Below are positions 1 to 8,665 of a stretch of 64,000 nucleotides of DNA, in pieces. Positions within the stretch are counted from its first letter, which is position 1. Each line of letters begins with the position of its first letter. The translations under genes were made by a program, and so were the position numbers. This DNA comes from Endoryza sp044226045 (GTDB lineage Bacteria > Bacteroidota > Bacteroidia > Chitinophagales > Chitinophagaceae). Location: the NCBI GenBank assembly GCA_044226045.1, contig JBGAHR010000013.1:28448-92447 (forward strand), given 5' to 3'. A model generated the notes under the pieces. That model worked only from the letters and a program-made list of their open reading frames with translations. It ran no database searches and was not told the DNA's origin.

Positions 1-2
1 AA

Positions 3-605
3 GCCCGCGGTGGGGTCGAAAAACTCAGAGCCCTCCAATCTCTTACTATGGAAGGCAGCATGAACCAGGGCGGAGTAGATATCGCCATGAAATATTACTA
101 CCTGAGTAACAAAGCCACTAAAGTAGAATATACCGCAATGGGGCAAACAGGTTACAACATTGTAACTTCCACGGCCGGTTGGGTATTTAATCCATTTAAC
201 GGACAGGCCAGTGCAGAAGAAATGGCACCGGATCAATTGAAAGAGGCACAAGCCGGGCTTGACCTGGTGCCTTTACTGGATTATAAAAGCAAGGGGTATA
301 CTGTAGAGTCGATGGGTAAAGAGAATATTCAGGGAGCCGACTACTACAAGTTGAAACTGACAAGGTCCAATGGTAAATCGGTGTTGTATTACCTCGATAA
401 CAAGTTTCTTCTTTTCCGCTCCATTTCAACTGTAAATGCCAACGGAACCGATATGGAAATGATCACCGATTATTCCGATTACAAGACCACTCCCGAAGGA
501 TATGTTTTTCCCTATCGCAGAAACAGTGGGCAAACAGACATTTCCTTCGACAAGATCGAGATCAATCCCAAGCTGGATGAGGCGATCTTCAAGCCGACAA
601 ACTGA
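3..605 (+). CDS. LolA-like lipoprotein-sorting family protein, 5' end cut by the window
   Basis: The reading frame is open from base 3, so the start lies outside the window; the first in-window ATG (48) is internal. The visible 200 residues have the pattern of Bacteroidota proteins named outer membrane lipoprotein-sorting protein (LolA/LolB fold): a GGxxKLxxLxS opening, alternating beta strands, GWVFNPF followed by a QLKEAQ helix, and a C-terminal strand pair ending DEAIFKP. Such proteins are periplasmic and bind lipid or lipoprotein acyl chains; some are fused to peptidases, which the missing N-terminus could hold. Family assignment is by pattern only. The next gene starts 54 bases downstream on the same strand. 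Confidence 0.7.
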   Translation, partial: ARGGVEKLRALQSLTMEGSMNQGGVDIAMKYYYLSNKATKVEYTAMGQTGYNIVTSTAGWVFNPFNGQASAEEMAPDQLKEAQAGLDLVPLLDYKSKGYTVESMGKENIQGADYYKLKLTRSNGKSVLYYLDNKFLLFRSISTVNANGTDMEMITDYSDYKTTPEGYVFPYRRNSGQTDISFDKIEINPKLDEAIFKPTN

Positions 606-659
606 TCCAGACAGAAAGTACGCCCCTGCCCAACCCGAACATAACCACAACTGGAACTC

Positions 660-1079
660 ATGAGACAATCGCGCTTACTTCTGCTGGTACCGGTAATCGC
701 CGGTATCATGCTGGCAGGAACATCAAAGGCATCAATTCCTGTGACCGAACCTGTCAGGGACAGTTCGGTTATACCATCTCCGGCAGCTATTTCCGATGCA
801 TTGAATGAATATAAATCGCTGAGCAGACCGGAAAAAAAAATGCGGCAAAGAGAAGCCCGGAAGTTGCTGCATCAATACAGGGCCGACAAAAAACGGGGAA
901 CCAATCCGGATGGAGACATTGTTTTCCTGGCTATCCTGGCAGTACTGCTTCCACCGCTGGCGGTATACCTGAAGGAGAAAACCATCAATAAAAGATTCTG
1001 GATTGATCTGTTACTGTGGTTCCTGTTCATTCTGCCAGGCATTGTGTTTGCCATGCTGATCGTATTTGGAGTCATTTGA
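660..1079 (+). CDS. YqaE/Pmp3-family small membrane protein
   Basis: A protein of 139 residues with an N-terminal hydrophobic segment (about 5-22, probable signal peptide or anchor), a charged middle (50-80, rich in Lys/Arg), and a C-terminal Pmp3/UPF0057 module. The module is recognised from AVLLPPLAVYLKE, then FWIDLLLWFLFILPGIVFA, the two-helix hairpin typical of this family. Classical Pmp3 proteins are only about 50 residues and affect membrane potential and stress tolerance; the extended N-terminus is common in Bacteroidota homologues. Its role here is not known. A strong terminator follows 32 bases after the stop. Confidence 0.8.
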   Translation: MRQSRLLLLVPVIAGIMLAGTSKASIPVTEPVRDSSVIPSPAAISDALNEYKSLSRPEKKMRQREARKLLHQYRADKKRGTNPDGDIVFLAILAVLLPPLAVYLKEKTINKRFWIDLLLWFLFILPGIVFAMLIVFGVI

Positions 1080-1110
1080 TAGTTTATACATCCTGCGAAA
1101 TTGTTTTAAA

Positions 1111-1137
1111 AGGCGGCCCGCAGGCCGCCTTTCTTTA
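1111..1137 (+). terminator. Rho-independent terminator after the Pmp3-like gene
   Basis: A perfect 8-bp GC-rich stem, AGGCGGCC (1111-1118) with GGCCGCCT (1123-1130), closes a CGCA tetraloop and is followed by a T-rich tail. An A-rich run upstream means it could also work on the other strand. Confidence 0.85.
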
Positions 1138-1185
1138 TTATTCATCGATTCTTTGGTAACTTCCCCATCATCAATTTATAGCCGA

Positions 1186-1653
1186 ATGAAAACAGCTTCC
1201 ATTGCTTTTATTATCATTGCCGGATTGACAGCCTGCCAAAAGAACGAATCCAATCCCACTACCCGGGAGATACTGACTTCCTCGAAGTGGCAATTAACTT
1301 CCCTCACAGTTGCTTCTCCCCCGGAAAGCACTCCGGGAGACATCACCACTTCTATATTCAAAGCCTGTGAGCTGGATGATGTGATTGAATTCAAGGAGTC
1401 GGGGCTTTTTACGGTAGATGAGCACAACGATGTTTGCCTGCCCGGTACCAACCGCAGCATTTTCTACAAAATGAATGGGGCAGGCTGGGTATTGTCGGGA
1501 CCGGATACTTTATTAACAATCAAAGCGGGCTTTCTGGAGCAGTCGTATCGAATAGGTCGAAAATCAAACACCGCTATTGAAATATACCAGATCCAGAAAA
1601 ATTACCTCGACGAATACCAGCGTTACAATTATACCTTCAGGGCCGTTGAATAA
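1186..1653 (+). CDS. Lipocalin-like lipoprotein, hypothetical
   Basis: A 155-residue protein. I chose the ATG at 1186 because it gives a clean lipoprotein signal (short N-terminus, hydrophobic core, LTAC with Cys17); the reading frame opens earlier, inside the preceding terminator. After the Cys the pattern is that of Bacteroidota lipocalin-like proteins: a TSSKWQLTSL strand, a C-x-D-D-xx-EF segment, a later Cys, SGPDTLLTI, and a final strand. Two cysteines (near 63 and 85) could form a disulfide. It is expected on the outer membrane or in the periplasm. The ligand is unknown and the family call rests on pattern. Confidence 0.6.
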   Translation: MKTASIAFIIIAGLTACQKNESNPTTREILTSSKWQLTSLTVASPPESTPGDITTSIFKACELDDVIEFKESGLFTVDEHNDVCLPGTNRSIFYKMNGAGWVLSGPDTLLTIKAGFLEQSYRIGRKSNTAIEIYQIQKNYLDEYQRYNYTFRAVE

Positions 1654-1698
1654 CGGATCAGGATGTTAAAAATTAAATAGACTTTCCGGAAAATAAAA

Positions 1699-1728
1699 AG
1701 TCCCGCCATTGGCGGGACTGTATTTTTT
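1699..1728. terminator. Bidirectional terminator between convergent genes
   Basis: AGTCCCGCC (1699-1707) pairs perfectly with GGCGGGACT (1711-1719). An A-rich run lies before and a T-run after the hairpin, so it can stop both the lipoprotein transcript (+) and the groL transcript (-). Confidence 0.85.
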
Positions 1729-1744
1729 ACCTCTCGGCGAAAGA

Positions 1745-3382
1745 TTAATAATCCATTCCACCCATGCCAGGAGCGCCATGTGCGTGAGGAGCTTCTTCTT
1801 TTTTAGGTTTGTCTGCAATCACACACTCGGTGGTCAGCAGCATACCTGCGATAGAAGAGGCATTCTCGAGGGCAATACGAGCTACTTTAGTAGGATCGAT
1901 TACACCTGCTTTCAGGAGGTTTTCATAATCTTCAGTGCGGGCGTTAAAGCCATAGTCGGCTTTGCCTTCTTTCACTTTCTGCACAACGATAGAGCCTTCG
2001 ATTCCGGCGTTGGCTACGATCTGGCGAAGAGGTTCTTCCAGTGCTCTTTTAACAATGGTGATACCGGTTGCCTCGTCTTCATTGGCTGTTTTGATCTTGC
2101 CATTCAGGCTCTCGATAGAGCGGATGTAGGCAACACCACCACCCGGAACGATACCTTCTTCAACAGCTGCTCTTGTAGCATGCAGGGCGTCATCTACACG
2201 GTCTTTTTTCTCTTTCATTTCAACTTCAGTTGCTGCACCTACATACAGAACAGCCACACCACCACTCAGTTTAGCCAAACGCTCCTGTAATTTTTCTTTA
2301 TCGTAGTCGGAAGTAGTTACTTCGATTTGTGCTTTGATCTGGTTCACACGAGCAGTGATGTCTTCTTTTTTACCTTTACCACCTACAACAGTTGTGTTGT
2401 CTTTGTCGATGGTTACGGAAGAAGCCTGTCCGAGGTAGCTCAGGTCGGCATTTTCCAGTTTATATCCCTGCTCTTCGCTGATCACCACACCTTTGGTGAG
2501 AATGGCGATATCCTGCAGCATTTCTTTACGACGGTCACCGAAACCTGGTGCTTTAACAGCAGCCACTTTCAGCGTACCACGAAGTTTGTTTACCACCAGG
2601 GTAGCCAGTGCTTCGCCTTCCAGGTCTTCAGAGATGATCAGTAAAGGACGACCGCTTTGAGCTACTTTCTCCAGGATGTGGAGAATATCTTTCATGGCGC
2701 TGATCTTTTTATCATAGATCAGGATGTATGGATTGTCCAGTTCAGCTTCCATTTTTTCGCTATTGGTAACGAAATAGGGAGAGATATAACCACGGTCGAA
2801 TTGCATACCTTCCACTACTTCAACAGTAGTATCAGTACCTTTTGCTTCTTCTACAGTGATAACCCCTTCTTTACCAACTTTACCAAACGCTTCAGCGATC
2901 AGCTTTCCGATGGCTTCGTCGTTATTGGCAGAAATGGTAGCAACCTGCTGGATTTTTTTGCTGTCACTTCCTACTGTCTGGCTTTGTGCACGGAGGTTTT
3001 CCACCACCAGGGCTACAGCCTTGTCGATACCACGCTTCAGGTCCATTGGGTTGGCGCCGGCAGCAACGATTTTCAAACCTTCACCAATGATAGACTGGGC
3101 CAGAACGGTTGCAGTAGTAGTACCATCACCTGCGATATCCGCAGTTTTGCTGGCCACTTCTTTCACCATCTGAGCACCCATATTTTCAATCGGATCTTCC
3201 AGTTCGATTTCTTTAGCAACCGTAACACCATCTTTTGTTACTGCTGGTGCTCCGAATTTTTTCTCCAGAACAACGTTGCGACCTTTTGGTCCCAATGTTA
3301 CTTTCACTGCATTAGCGAGTGTATCCACACCACGCTTCATTTTATTGCGGGCGTCGATATCGAAAAACAGTTGTTTAGCCAT
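1745..3382 (-). CDS. groL: Chaperonin GroEL (Hsp60)
   Basis: A 545-residue chaperonin 60, full length for the family. It forms the double-ring ATPase that refolds proteins in the cytoplasm together with GroES. Visible landmarks: VTLGPKGRNVVLEKKFGAP, AGDGTTTATVLAQ (nucleotide site), KAPGFGDRRKEML (apical domain), the equatorial GVAVLYVGAATEVEMKEKKDRV region, and a GMGGMDY tail of the Gly-Met type. It lies 80 bases downstream of groS on the same strand, the usual groES-groEL order. No CIRCE inverted repeat was found upstream of the pair, in line with Bacteroidota that lack HrcA control. Confidence 0.98.
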   Translation of the reverse strand: MAKQLFFDIDARNKMKRGVDTLANAVKVTLGPKGRNVVLEKKFGAPAVTKDGVTVAKEIELEDPIENMGAQMVKEVASKTADIAGDGTTTATVLAQSIIGEGLKIVAAGANPMDLKRGIDKAVALVVENLRAQSQTVGSDSKKIQQVATISANNDEAIGKLIAEAFGKVGKEGVITVEEAKGTDTTVEVVEGMQFDRGYISPYFVTNSEKMEAELDNPYILIYDKKISAMKDILHILEKVAQSGRPLLIISEDLEGEALATLVVNKLRGTLKVAAVKAPGFGDRRKEMLQDIAILTKGVVISEEQGYKLENADLSYLGQASSVTIDKDNTTVVGGKGKKEDITARVNQIKAQIEVTTSDYDKEKLQERLAKLSGGVAVLYVGAATEVEMKEKKDRVDDALHATRAAVEEGIVPGGGVAYIRSIESLNGKIKTANEDEATGITIVKRALEEPLRQIVANAGIEGSIVVQKVKEGKADYGFNARTEDYENLLKAGVIDPTKVARIALENASSIAGMLLTTECVIADKPKKEEAPHAHGAPGMGGMDY

Positions 3383-3462
3383 TTTTATTAGAATTTGAAA
3401 TTTGTTAATGAATATGTTTCCCTTTCAATCCTGTTGGACTGATAGAAAAGTTGACGGTTGAA

Positions 3463-3747
3463 TTAAACAATAGCCAGGATATCGCTTTCGCGCATGATCA
3501 GCAGGTCATCACCTTCGATCTGGATTTCCGTGCCGGAGTATTTACCATACAAAACCGTATCACCTACTTTAACCGTAACAGGCTCGTCTTTTTTACCAGG
3601 GCCTGCGGCAACTACCACTCCACGTTGTGGCTTCTCTTTGGCGGTATCGGGGATGATGATACCACCAGCTGTTTTTTCTTCAGCCTTTGCGGGTTTCACG
3701 ATTACCCTGTCATGCAGCGGGGTAACACTTAACTTGTTTTTAGCCAT
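3463..3747 (-). CDS. groS: Co-chaperonin GroES (Hsp10)
   Basis: A 94-residue chaperonin 10 that caps the GroEL ring. Recognised by PLHDRVIVKP, the mobile-loop segment EEKTAGGIIIPDTAKEKPQ, VVAAGPGK, and KVGDTVLYGKYSGTEI. It is the first gene of the groS-groL pair on the minus strand; the 300 bases upstream hold no other gene on this strand. No clear TAnnTTTG box was found just upstream, only a near match, so the heat-shock promoter cannot be placed with confidence. Confidence 0.98.
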   Translation of the reverse strand: MAKNKLSVTPLHDRVIVKPAKAEEKTAGGIIIPDTAKEKPQRGVVVAAGPGKKDEPVTVKVGDTVLYGKYSGTEIQIEGDDLLIMRESDILAIV

Positions 3748-4049
3748 GATTTATCAGTTTTGATTTGATTTTTGATGTTTTTGTGGGACGGCGAAACTAC
3801 AGTAAAATCCATACCATTACTCCGGAAACGGAAAAATTTTCAGTTTCCAGGATAAAAATGACAGTTTGCCACCAAACGCCTTGAACACTATACGGTTAAG
3901 TTGTCAGCCCGTCTCAGCTCTTGCCTTCCACACCCGATTACCTGGTTTTTCGGACAGGGTATTGTTCATTTTGCCGCCGGCGTATTGTCATAAGCCTGCT
4001 CTGGTGAATCTTCCCTATCTTCGCAGCTCCAAAAAAAGTTCATTGAGCA
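3748..4049. other. Divergent intergenic region groS / nusB
   Basis: About 300 bases without a convincing gene. It should hold both the groS promoter (-) and the nusB promoter (+). The best box I can point to is TATCTTCG at 4016-4023, a one-base variant of TAnnTTTG, 26 bases before the nusB start. No CIRCE element is visible. Confidence 0.5.
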
Positions 4050-5006
4050 ATGATCAGCAGAAGAAATATCCGGGTTAAGGTGATGCAGGTGATTTACGCT
4101 TTCGAAAGCCAGGATGAAGCCCAAAAGACCGCTGCCCCACAATTAAATGAAGCCGATAAATTATTACAGAAACACTTTGATCTGACCCGCCAGTTGCTGG
4201 TCTATCTGACCTATTTCCTGACAGAAGTAGCCCGTTACGCGGAAACTGATGCCCGCAACCGTGCTTCCAAACATCTTCCAACAGAAGAAGATCTCCGGGT
4301 AAATACAAAACTCGCTGGTAATGAACTGGTATGGAAAATTCTGGAAAGCCCTTCCTGGAAACAGGCACTCAAGGAGGATAAACCGCAATTGATAGACTCA
4401 GGTGAGCTGGTTAGAAAAATCTACCTGGAACTGGCAGATAAAGACATCTATAAAAAGTATATCACCGAACAAAGCCGCGACCGCAAAGAAGAAAAAGCCA
4501 TCCTGGATTATATCCTAAATGAATTGTTGCTTCCCAATGAAGGGATCGTAAGCCATTTTGAAGAGCATTTCACCAACTGGAATGATGATGCAGACATGAT
4601 CGTTCAGTTGCTCAACAATTTTCTTGCAAAACCCGGACAGAACAGCTTCCAAGACATTATCAGCCGCGAAAAGCGCGACTTTGCCTCGAGCCTGCTTCGA
4701 ACAACCCTTGAAAGAAAGGAATTGACACTCGATTATATCAAACCCAAACTGAAAAACTGGGATTCTGAACGTATTGCGGTTCTCGACATGATCCTGATGA
4801 GAATGGGTGTGTGCGAGTTTCTGTATTTTGAAACCATTCCGCCGAAAGTGACCATTAATGAATACATCGACCTGGCGAAAGAATACAGCACCCAGCAGAG
4901 CGGCCAGTTCGTAAATGGGATATTAGATAATATTCACAAGGACCTGGTGAGGGAAAATAAAATGCATAAAATTGATTTCAAGGCCGGTTCCAAAAACACC
5001 GATTGA
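4050..5006 (+). CDS. nusB: Transcription antitermination factor NusB, long Bacteroidota form
   Basis: A 318-residue protein, about twice the size of E. coli NusB. The N-terminus ISRRNIRVKVMQVIYAFES and the C-terminal half (SERIAVLDMILMRMGVCEFLYFETIPPKVTINEYIDLAKEYS, then GQFVNGILDNI) are diagnostic of NusB; the middle is the alpha-helical insert typical of Bacteroidota. It binds boxA RNA with NusE (S10) in rRNA antitermination. It heads a plus-strand series nusB, DUF1573, yajC, coaE. The stop codon lies just before a separate promoter box for the next gene. Confidence 0.93.
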   Translation: MISRRNIRVKVMQVIYAFESQDEAQKTAAPQLNEADKLLQKHFDLTRQLLVYLTYFLTEVARYAETDARNRASKHLPTEEDLRVNTKLAGNELVWKILESPSWKQALKEDKPQLIDSGELVRKIYLELADKDIYKKYITEQSRDRKEEKAILDYILNELLLPNEGIVSHFEEHFTNWNDDADMIVQLLNNFLAKPGQNSFQDIISREKRDFASSLLRTTLERKELTLDYIKPKLKNWDSERIAVLDMILMRMGVCEFLYFETIPPKVTINEYIDLAKEYSTQQSGQFVNGILDNIHKDLVRENKMHKIDFKAGSKNTD

Positions 5007-5007
5007 T

Positions 5008-5015
5008 TACTTTTG
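5008..5015 (+). promoter_or_regulatory. Bacteroidetes -7 box TACTTTTG for the DUF1573 gene
   Basis: Exact match to TAnnTTTG starting two bases after the nusB stop. The ATG is at 5030, so the 5' leader would be only about ten bases. No clear -33 TTTG at the expected spacing. Confidence 0.5.
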
Positions 5016-5029
5016 CAAAAAAGACCCCA

Positions 5030-5470
5030 ATGAAATATCTTTTTTTGTTTCTCCTGTCCTTTACCTTTTTATTGGGCTCCTGTCTGAACAACACAGACAA
5101 GGAAGCGGGAACCCAACAGGTTGCTACCGCTGGTATTCAACCAAGGGATTCGGCCAACTTTACAAAAATTGAATGGCTGGATTCGGCCAAACACCTGGGC
5201 ACCATCAAACAGGGAGAGGTGTTGAAGATAGATTATCGATTTCGCAATGCAGGAAGCAAACCACTTGTTCTGGAAAACGTTCGTCCTTCCTGCGGATGTA
5301 CTGTAGCTGATTTTCCGAAGAAGCCTATTGCACCGGGAGAAGAAGCAGTGATCAATGCGGAGTTCGACAGTCATGGTAAAGAGGGACTTCAACATAAAAG
5401 CATTACAGTGATCGCCAATACGGCTGAGTCTACCGAACTTCACTTTGATGTTAATATCGTAAAGTCCTGA
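5030..5470 (+). CDS. DUF1573 domain lipoprotein
   Basis: I chose the ATG at 5030 because it begins a standard lipoprotein signal (LFLFLLSFTFLLGSC, Cys18) and follows a promoter box; an in-frame earlier start at 5003 would overlap the nusB stop. Mature part about 129 residues with the DUF1573 signature: IKQGEVLKIDYRFRNAGSKPLVL, then VRPSCGCTVADFPKKPIAPGE with the conserved CGC pair, an Ig-like (ASH/MSP-type) fold. These proteins are exported and of unknown function. It sits between nusB and yajC, a neighbourhood often kept in this group. Confidence 0.9.
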   Translation: MKYLFLFLLSFTFLLGSCLNNTDKEAGTQQVATAGIQPRDSANFTKIEWLDSAKHLGTIKQGEVLKIDYRFRNAGSKPLVLENVRPSCGCTVADFPKKPIAPGEEAVINAEFDSHGKEGLQHKSITVIANTAESTELHFDVNIVKS

Positions 5471-5504
5471 ATCAACCAAGTTTAAACATTCACAAAACAA
5501 TACA

Positions 5505-5849
5505 ATGACAACTTTAGTTTATTTGTTACAAGCTCCCGCAGGCGGAGGAACACTCCAACTGGTATTATTGGGAGGCATGATCCTGGTTTTCTGGCTCTTC
5601 ATGATCAGGCCGCAAGCTAAAAAAGCAAAGCTGGCAAAGGAATTTCAGCAAAACCTTCAAAAGGGTTCCAAAGTGGTAACAATTGCCGGAATTCATGGCA
5701 CCGTCAATAAAGTGAACGAAGATGGCACTACCATTAACCTGGAAACAAGCCCGGGCAGCTACATGAAAGTGGAAAAGAGTGCAATTTCCGTTGAGTGGTC
5801 TCAGGCAGCCAACAAAGCAGCGGCCGGTACAGCACCTGCTGCCAAATAA
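5505..5849 (+). CDS. yajC: Preprotein translocase subunit YajC
   Basis: A 114-residue inner-membrane protein that associates with SecDF and SecYEG. One transmembrane helix (about 17-35), then the conserved MIRPQAKKAK motif and a cytoplasmic domain with GSKVVTIAGIHGTVNKV; the Ala-rich tail (AANKAAAGTAPAAK) is variable in the family. It follows the DUF1573 gene by 34 bases, probably in one transcript, and is followed by a strong hairpin. Confidence 0.96.
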   Translation: MTTLVYLLQAPAGGGTLQLVLLGGMILVFWLFMIRPQAKKAKLAKEFQQNLQKGSKVVTIAGIHGTVNKVNEDGTTINLETSPGSYMKVEKSAISVEWSQAANKAAAGTAPAAK

Positions 5850-5870
5850 ATCATCAACTACAAAAAAGAT

Positions 5871-5914
5871 AAAAATCTCAAAACTCCAGCAATCGGGTTT
5901 TGAGATTTTTTTTC
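5871..5914 (+). terminator. Terminator after yajC
   Basis: A perfect 14-bp stem pairs AAAAATCTCAAAAC (5871-5884) with its complement at 5897-5910; a 12-nt loop and a run of T follow. It separates yajC from coaE. Confidence 0.85.
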
Positions 5915-5930
5915 TGGCAAACCATTCATC

Positions 5931-6524
5931 ATGCTACGTGTTGGCATCACCGGTGGAATCGGTTCGGGCAAATCAACAGTTTGCCGCATCTTCGAAATTC
6001 TCGGAGTACCGGTATACTATGCCGATGAGGCAGCCAGGAGATTAATGAATGAAAACCCGCTACGCAACCAGATCATTGCCAACTTTGGAGAAGCAGCTTA
6101 TGTGGGTGAAGAATTGAACCGCATCTGGATGGCTACCCAGGTATTCAATAACCCGGAAAAACTGGCACTGCTCAACAGCCTGGTACATCCGGTTACCATC
6201 GCGGATGCTGATGAATGGATGAAAAAACAACATTCTCCTTACACACTGAAAGAAGCTGCCCTCCTGTTCGAAAGCGGTTCATACCAGTACCTCGATTACA
6301 TCATTGGCGTTTCAGCGCCCGTAGAACTTCGTATAGCAAGAACCACCACCCGCGATCAGAAAAGTGCCGATGAGATCAGAAAAAGAATCGACCGGCAAAT
6401 GGACGAGGATGAAAAAATGAATCGATGCGATTTCGTTCTGATCAATGATGAAAAGCAATTGCTAATACCCCAGGTAATTGCCCTGCATCAGCAATTGCTT
6501 CTACTTTCTAATAACAGACCCTGA
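5931..6524 (+). CDS. coaE: Dephospho-CoA kinase
   Basis: A 197-residue P-loop kinase that phosphorylates dephospho-CoA in the last step of coenzyme A synthesis. The P-loop GITGGIGSGKST is at residues 5-16, followed by GVPVYYADEAARRLM and the LLFESG motif of the CoA domain; C-terminal RIDRQMDEDEK and FVLIND are also typical. It overlaps the next gene by one base (TGATG), so the two are translationally coupled. Confidence 0.96.
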   Translation: MLRVGITGGIGSGKSTVCRIFEILGVPVYYADEAARRLMNENPLRNQIIANFGEAAYVGEELNRIWMATQVFNNPEKLALLNSLVHPVTIADADEWMKKQHSPYTLKEAALLFESGSYQYLDYIIGVSAPVELRIARTTTRDQKSADEIRKRIDRQMDEDEKMNRCDFVLINDEKQLLIPQVIALHQQLLLLSNNRP

Positions 6525-7246
6525 TGGAAAACTTCCCTTCCCTGGTTGATTTTATTCTGGCTATCCTGTTTGGCGTATTGCTACCGATCGTATCGGGCTT
6601 GCGAAGCCGTGAGGTATTTAAAGAAATCGGCAGCTACTTCGACAGCCGGGCAAAAAAACGTTTTTATATCGGCAACAGTTTCTTCCTGGCCATCATGGCA
6701 ATGGTTGTTCTTGCTGCCTGGTATTTCTTTGGCCGCCCCTTTGATGTATTGGGATTTGCTACTCCGGAAGAGAACGGCAAAACCTATCCCTGGTGGCTGA
6801 TCATTCTCTTTATAATGCTTTATCTGATGGATGTGCTACATTCTGTGCTGAATCCACATGAGTTACAGGAAACCAAAGATCAACTGGAAACGCAAACCCC
6901 ATTCATGCCTACTTTGTGGAGAGAGATGCCGGCTTATTTCCTGATGTGTGTGAGCGCAGGTGTATGTGAGGAGATTGTATTCAGAGGATTCCTGGTAAAC
7001 TTTTTCAAATCCATTTTTAATGGTTTCCCTGCGCAGGCTGCCTGGACGCTGATAACCCCTTCCCTGATATTTGCTGCGGCCCATTACTACCAGGGCGCAA
7101 AAGCCGTGTTCAAAATCCTGGTATTATCTATGCTGTTTGGATTGATCTTCTGGATGACAGGATCATTGTACATAGTGATGCTCCTTCATTTCCTGGTAGA
7201 TTTCTTCAGCGGAATATTGAGTGTGAAGTTGGCCAACAGAGAGTAG
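6524..7246 (+). CDS. CPBP-family intramembrane glutamic endopeptidase
   Basis: A 240-residue polytopic membrane protein of the CPBP/Rce1 (ABI) family. The catalytic set is complete: E149-E150-xxx-R154 in CEEIVFRGF, a histidine in FAAAHYY (187), and a histidine in LLHFLVDFF (222). Members cleave or bind hydrophobic substrates in the membrane; some act in bacteriocin immunity and others in prenyl-protein processing, so the substrate cannot be named. It shares a base with coaE and ends in front of a long hairpin repeat facing the aminotransferase gene. Confidence 0.85.
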   Translation: MENFPSLVDFILAILFGVLLPIVSGLRSREVFKEIGSYFDSRAKKRFYIGNSFFLAIMAMVVLAAWYFFGRPFDVLGFATPEENGKTYPWWLIILFIMLYLMDVLHSVLNPHELQETKDQLETQTPFMPTLWREMPAYFLMCVSAGVCEEIVFRGFLVNFFKSIFNGFPAQAAWTLITPSLIFAAAHYYQGAKAVFKILVLSMLFGLIFWMTGSLYIVMLLHFLVDFFSGILSVKLANRE

Positions 7247-7250
7247 GGAG

Positions 7251-7382
7251 GCGTTTATGGTTTATCGTTTCACGTTTATCGTTTCACGTTGTAGTTTTAA
7301 ATACTCGAACTTCAGGAGTAACAAATGCGTTGTCGATGATAGTTTTGTAAACATGAGACAATAAACGCGAAACAATAAACGC
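7251..7382. repeat. Long imperfect hairpin built from GTTTATCGTTTCACGTT units
   Basis: The left arm (7251-7300) holds two overlapping copies of GTTTATCGTTTCACGTT. The right arm (7341-7382) is their imperfect complement (CATGAGACAATAAACGCG, then AAACAATAAACGC). It fills the space between convergent genes. It could act as a two-way transcription stop and belongs to the repeat family seen at five other sites in this window. Confidence 0.75.
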
Positions 7383-7389
7383 AAAAAAC

Positions 7390-8607
7390 TCAATTCAGTT
7401 TCCCCAAAGCTGCCGCAATCCGCTCATAAGCCTTTTCAATTTTCTCCATGCTATTGGCAAATGACAGTCTGATACAATTGGGAGAACCGAAAGCTCTTCC
7501 GGTTACTGTAGATACGTGGGCAGTATTTAAGAGATACATACAGAGATCGTCGGCGTTTTCGATGGTTTGCTGGCCGTCGGATTTTCCGAAATAATGATCT
7601 ACTTCAGGGAAAACATAAAATGCACCATCAGGCTGTGTGCATTTCCATCCGGGAATGCCGGCAATCAATTGCATTACCCTGTTGCGTCGACGTTCAAATT
7701 CCTTTGTCATGTCAAAGCTGGGTTTCAAATCGGTGGTCAAAGCTACGATCGCTGCACGCTGCGTAACTGCATTGGCGCCGCTGGTAAATTGACCTTGAAT
7801 TTTTTCGCAAGCCTTTGCGATCGTCGCATGAGCGGCGATATATCCGAGGCGATAACCGGTCATGGCAAAGCCTTTACTCAATCCGTTTACAATGATCACC
7901 CGGTCCTTGATATCCTCGAACTGCGCGATGCTTTCATGCTTACCCACAAAATTGATGTATTCGTAGATTTCGTCGGAGATGATCAGGATTTCCGGATATT
8001 TTCTGAAAACAGCTGCCAGCGATTCGAGTTCGGCCTTGCTGTAAACAGATCCTGAAGGATTACAGGGAGAAGAGAATAAAAAAACCTTGCTGCGACTGGT
8101 GATATGTGATTCGAGTTCGGCGGCAGTAATTTTATAATTACTTTCCATACTGGTGGAAACAATCACGGGAACACCACCGGCAATTTTAACCAGCTCGGAA
8201 TAAGTTACCCAGAATGGCGCAGGGATGATCACTTCATCACCGGCATCCACGGTTGCCAGGATAATGTTGGCCAAACTTTGCTTGGCGCCGGTTGACACCA
8301 CGATCTGTTCGGGTTTATAATCGAGGTTATTGTCGCGCTTTAATTTTGTGCACACCGCTTCACGCAGATCCAGGTAACCGGCTACAGGGGTGTAGTGGCT
8401 ATAGTTATCATCGATCGCTTTCTTCGCTGCTTCTTTAATATGAACAGGTGTATCAAAGTCTGGTTCGCCCAGGCTTAAATCAATTACATCAATACCCTTT
8501 GCCCTCAGTTCGCGGCCAAGCTTGGCCATCTTAAGTGTTTCGGGTTCGTTGAATTTCTGTAGAAGTGAAGAAAGTTGCATGGATTCGATCGTTGCTTGCA
8601 TGTTCAA
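7390..8607 (-). CDS. Class I/II pyridoxal-phosphate aminotransferase (aspartate/prephenate type)
   Basis: A 405-residue fold-type I aminotransferase. Visible: DLSLGEPDFDTP, YTPVAGYLDLREAV, the PFWVTY segment, SSPCNPSGSVYS (NPSG binds cofactor), ISDEIYEYINF, and the Schiff-base lysine in NGLSKGFAMTGYRLGY; a C-terminal IRLSFANS supplies the carboxylate-binding Arg. It resembles subgroup 1-beta aspartate aminotransferases, some of which also use prephenate, so the exact substrate is open. Several in-frame starts (residues 1, 3, 10) are possible. It probably has its own promoter: a TAATTTCG near-box lies upstream. Confidence 0.9.
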   Translation of the reverse strand: MNMQATIESMQLSSLLQKFNEPETLKMAKLGRELRAKGIDVIDLSLGEPDFDTPVHIKEAAKKAIDDNYSHYTPVAGYLDLREAVCTKLKRDNNLDYKPEQIVVSTGAKQSLANIILATVDAGDEVIIPAPFWVTYSELVKIAGGVPVIVSTSMESNYKITAAELESHITSRSKVFLFSSPCNPSGSVYSKAELESLAAVFRKYPEILIISDEIYEYINFVGKHESIAQFEDIKDRVIIVNGLSKGFAMTGYRLGYIAAHATIAKACEKIQGQFTSGANAVTQRAAIVALTTDLKPSFDMTKEFERRRNRVMQLIAGIPGWKCTQPDGAFYVFPEVDHYFGKSDGQQTIENADDLCMYLLNTAHVSTVTGRAFGSPNCIRLSFANSMEKIEKAYERIAAALGKLN

Positions 8608-8665
8608 TTAAGATTTTTACCAATTTGGTTGCGCGAAATTAGCATTAATAATCACTAACACCCGT

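Noticed and set aside
1709..3391. Several plus-strand open frames opposite groL
   Set aside because: They mirror the conserved GroEL frame and show no family features; antisense shadows.
3748..4049. CIRCE heat-shock operator upstream of groS
   Set aside because: No TTAGCACTC-N9-GAGTGCTAA inverted repeat was found.
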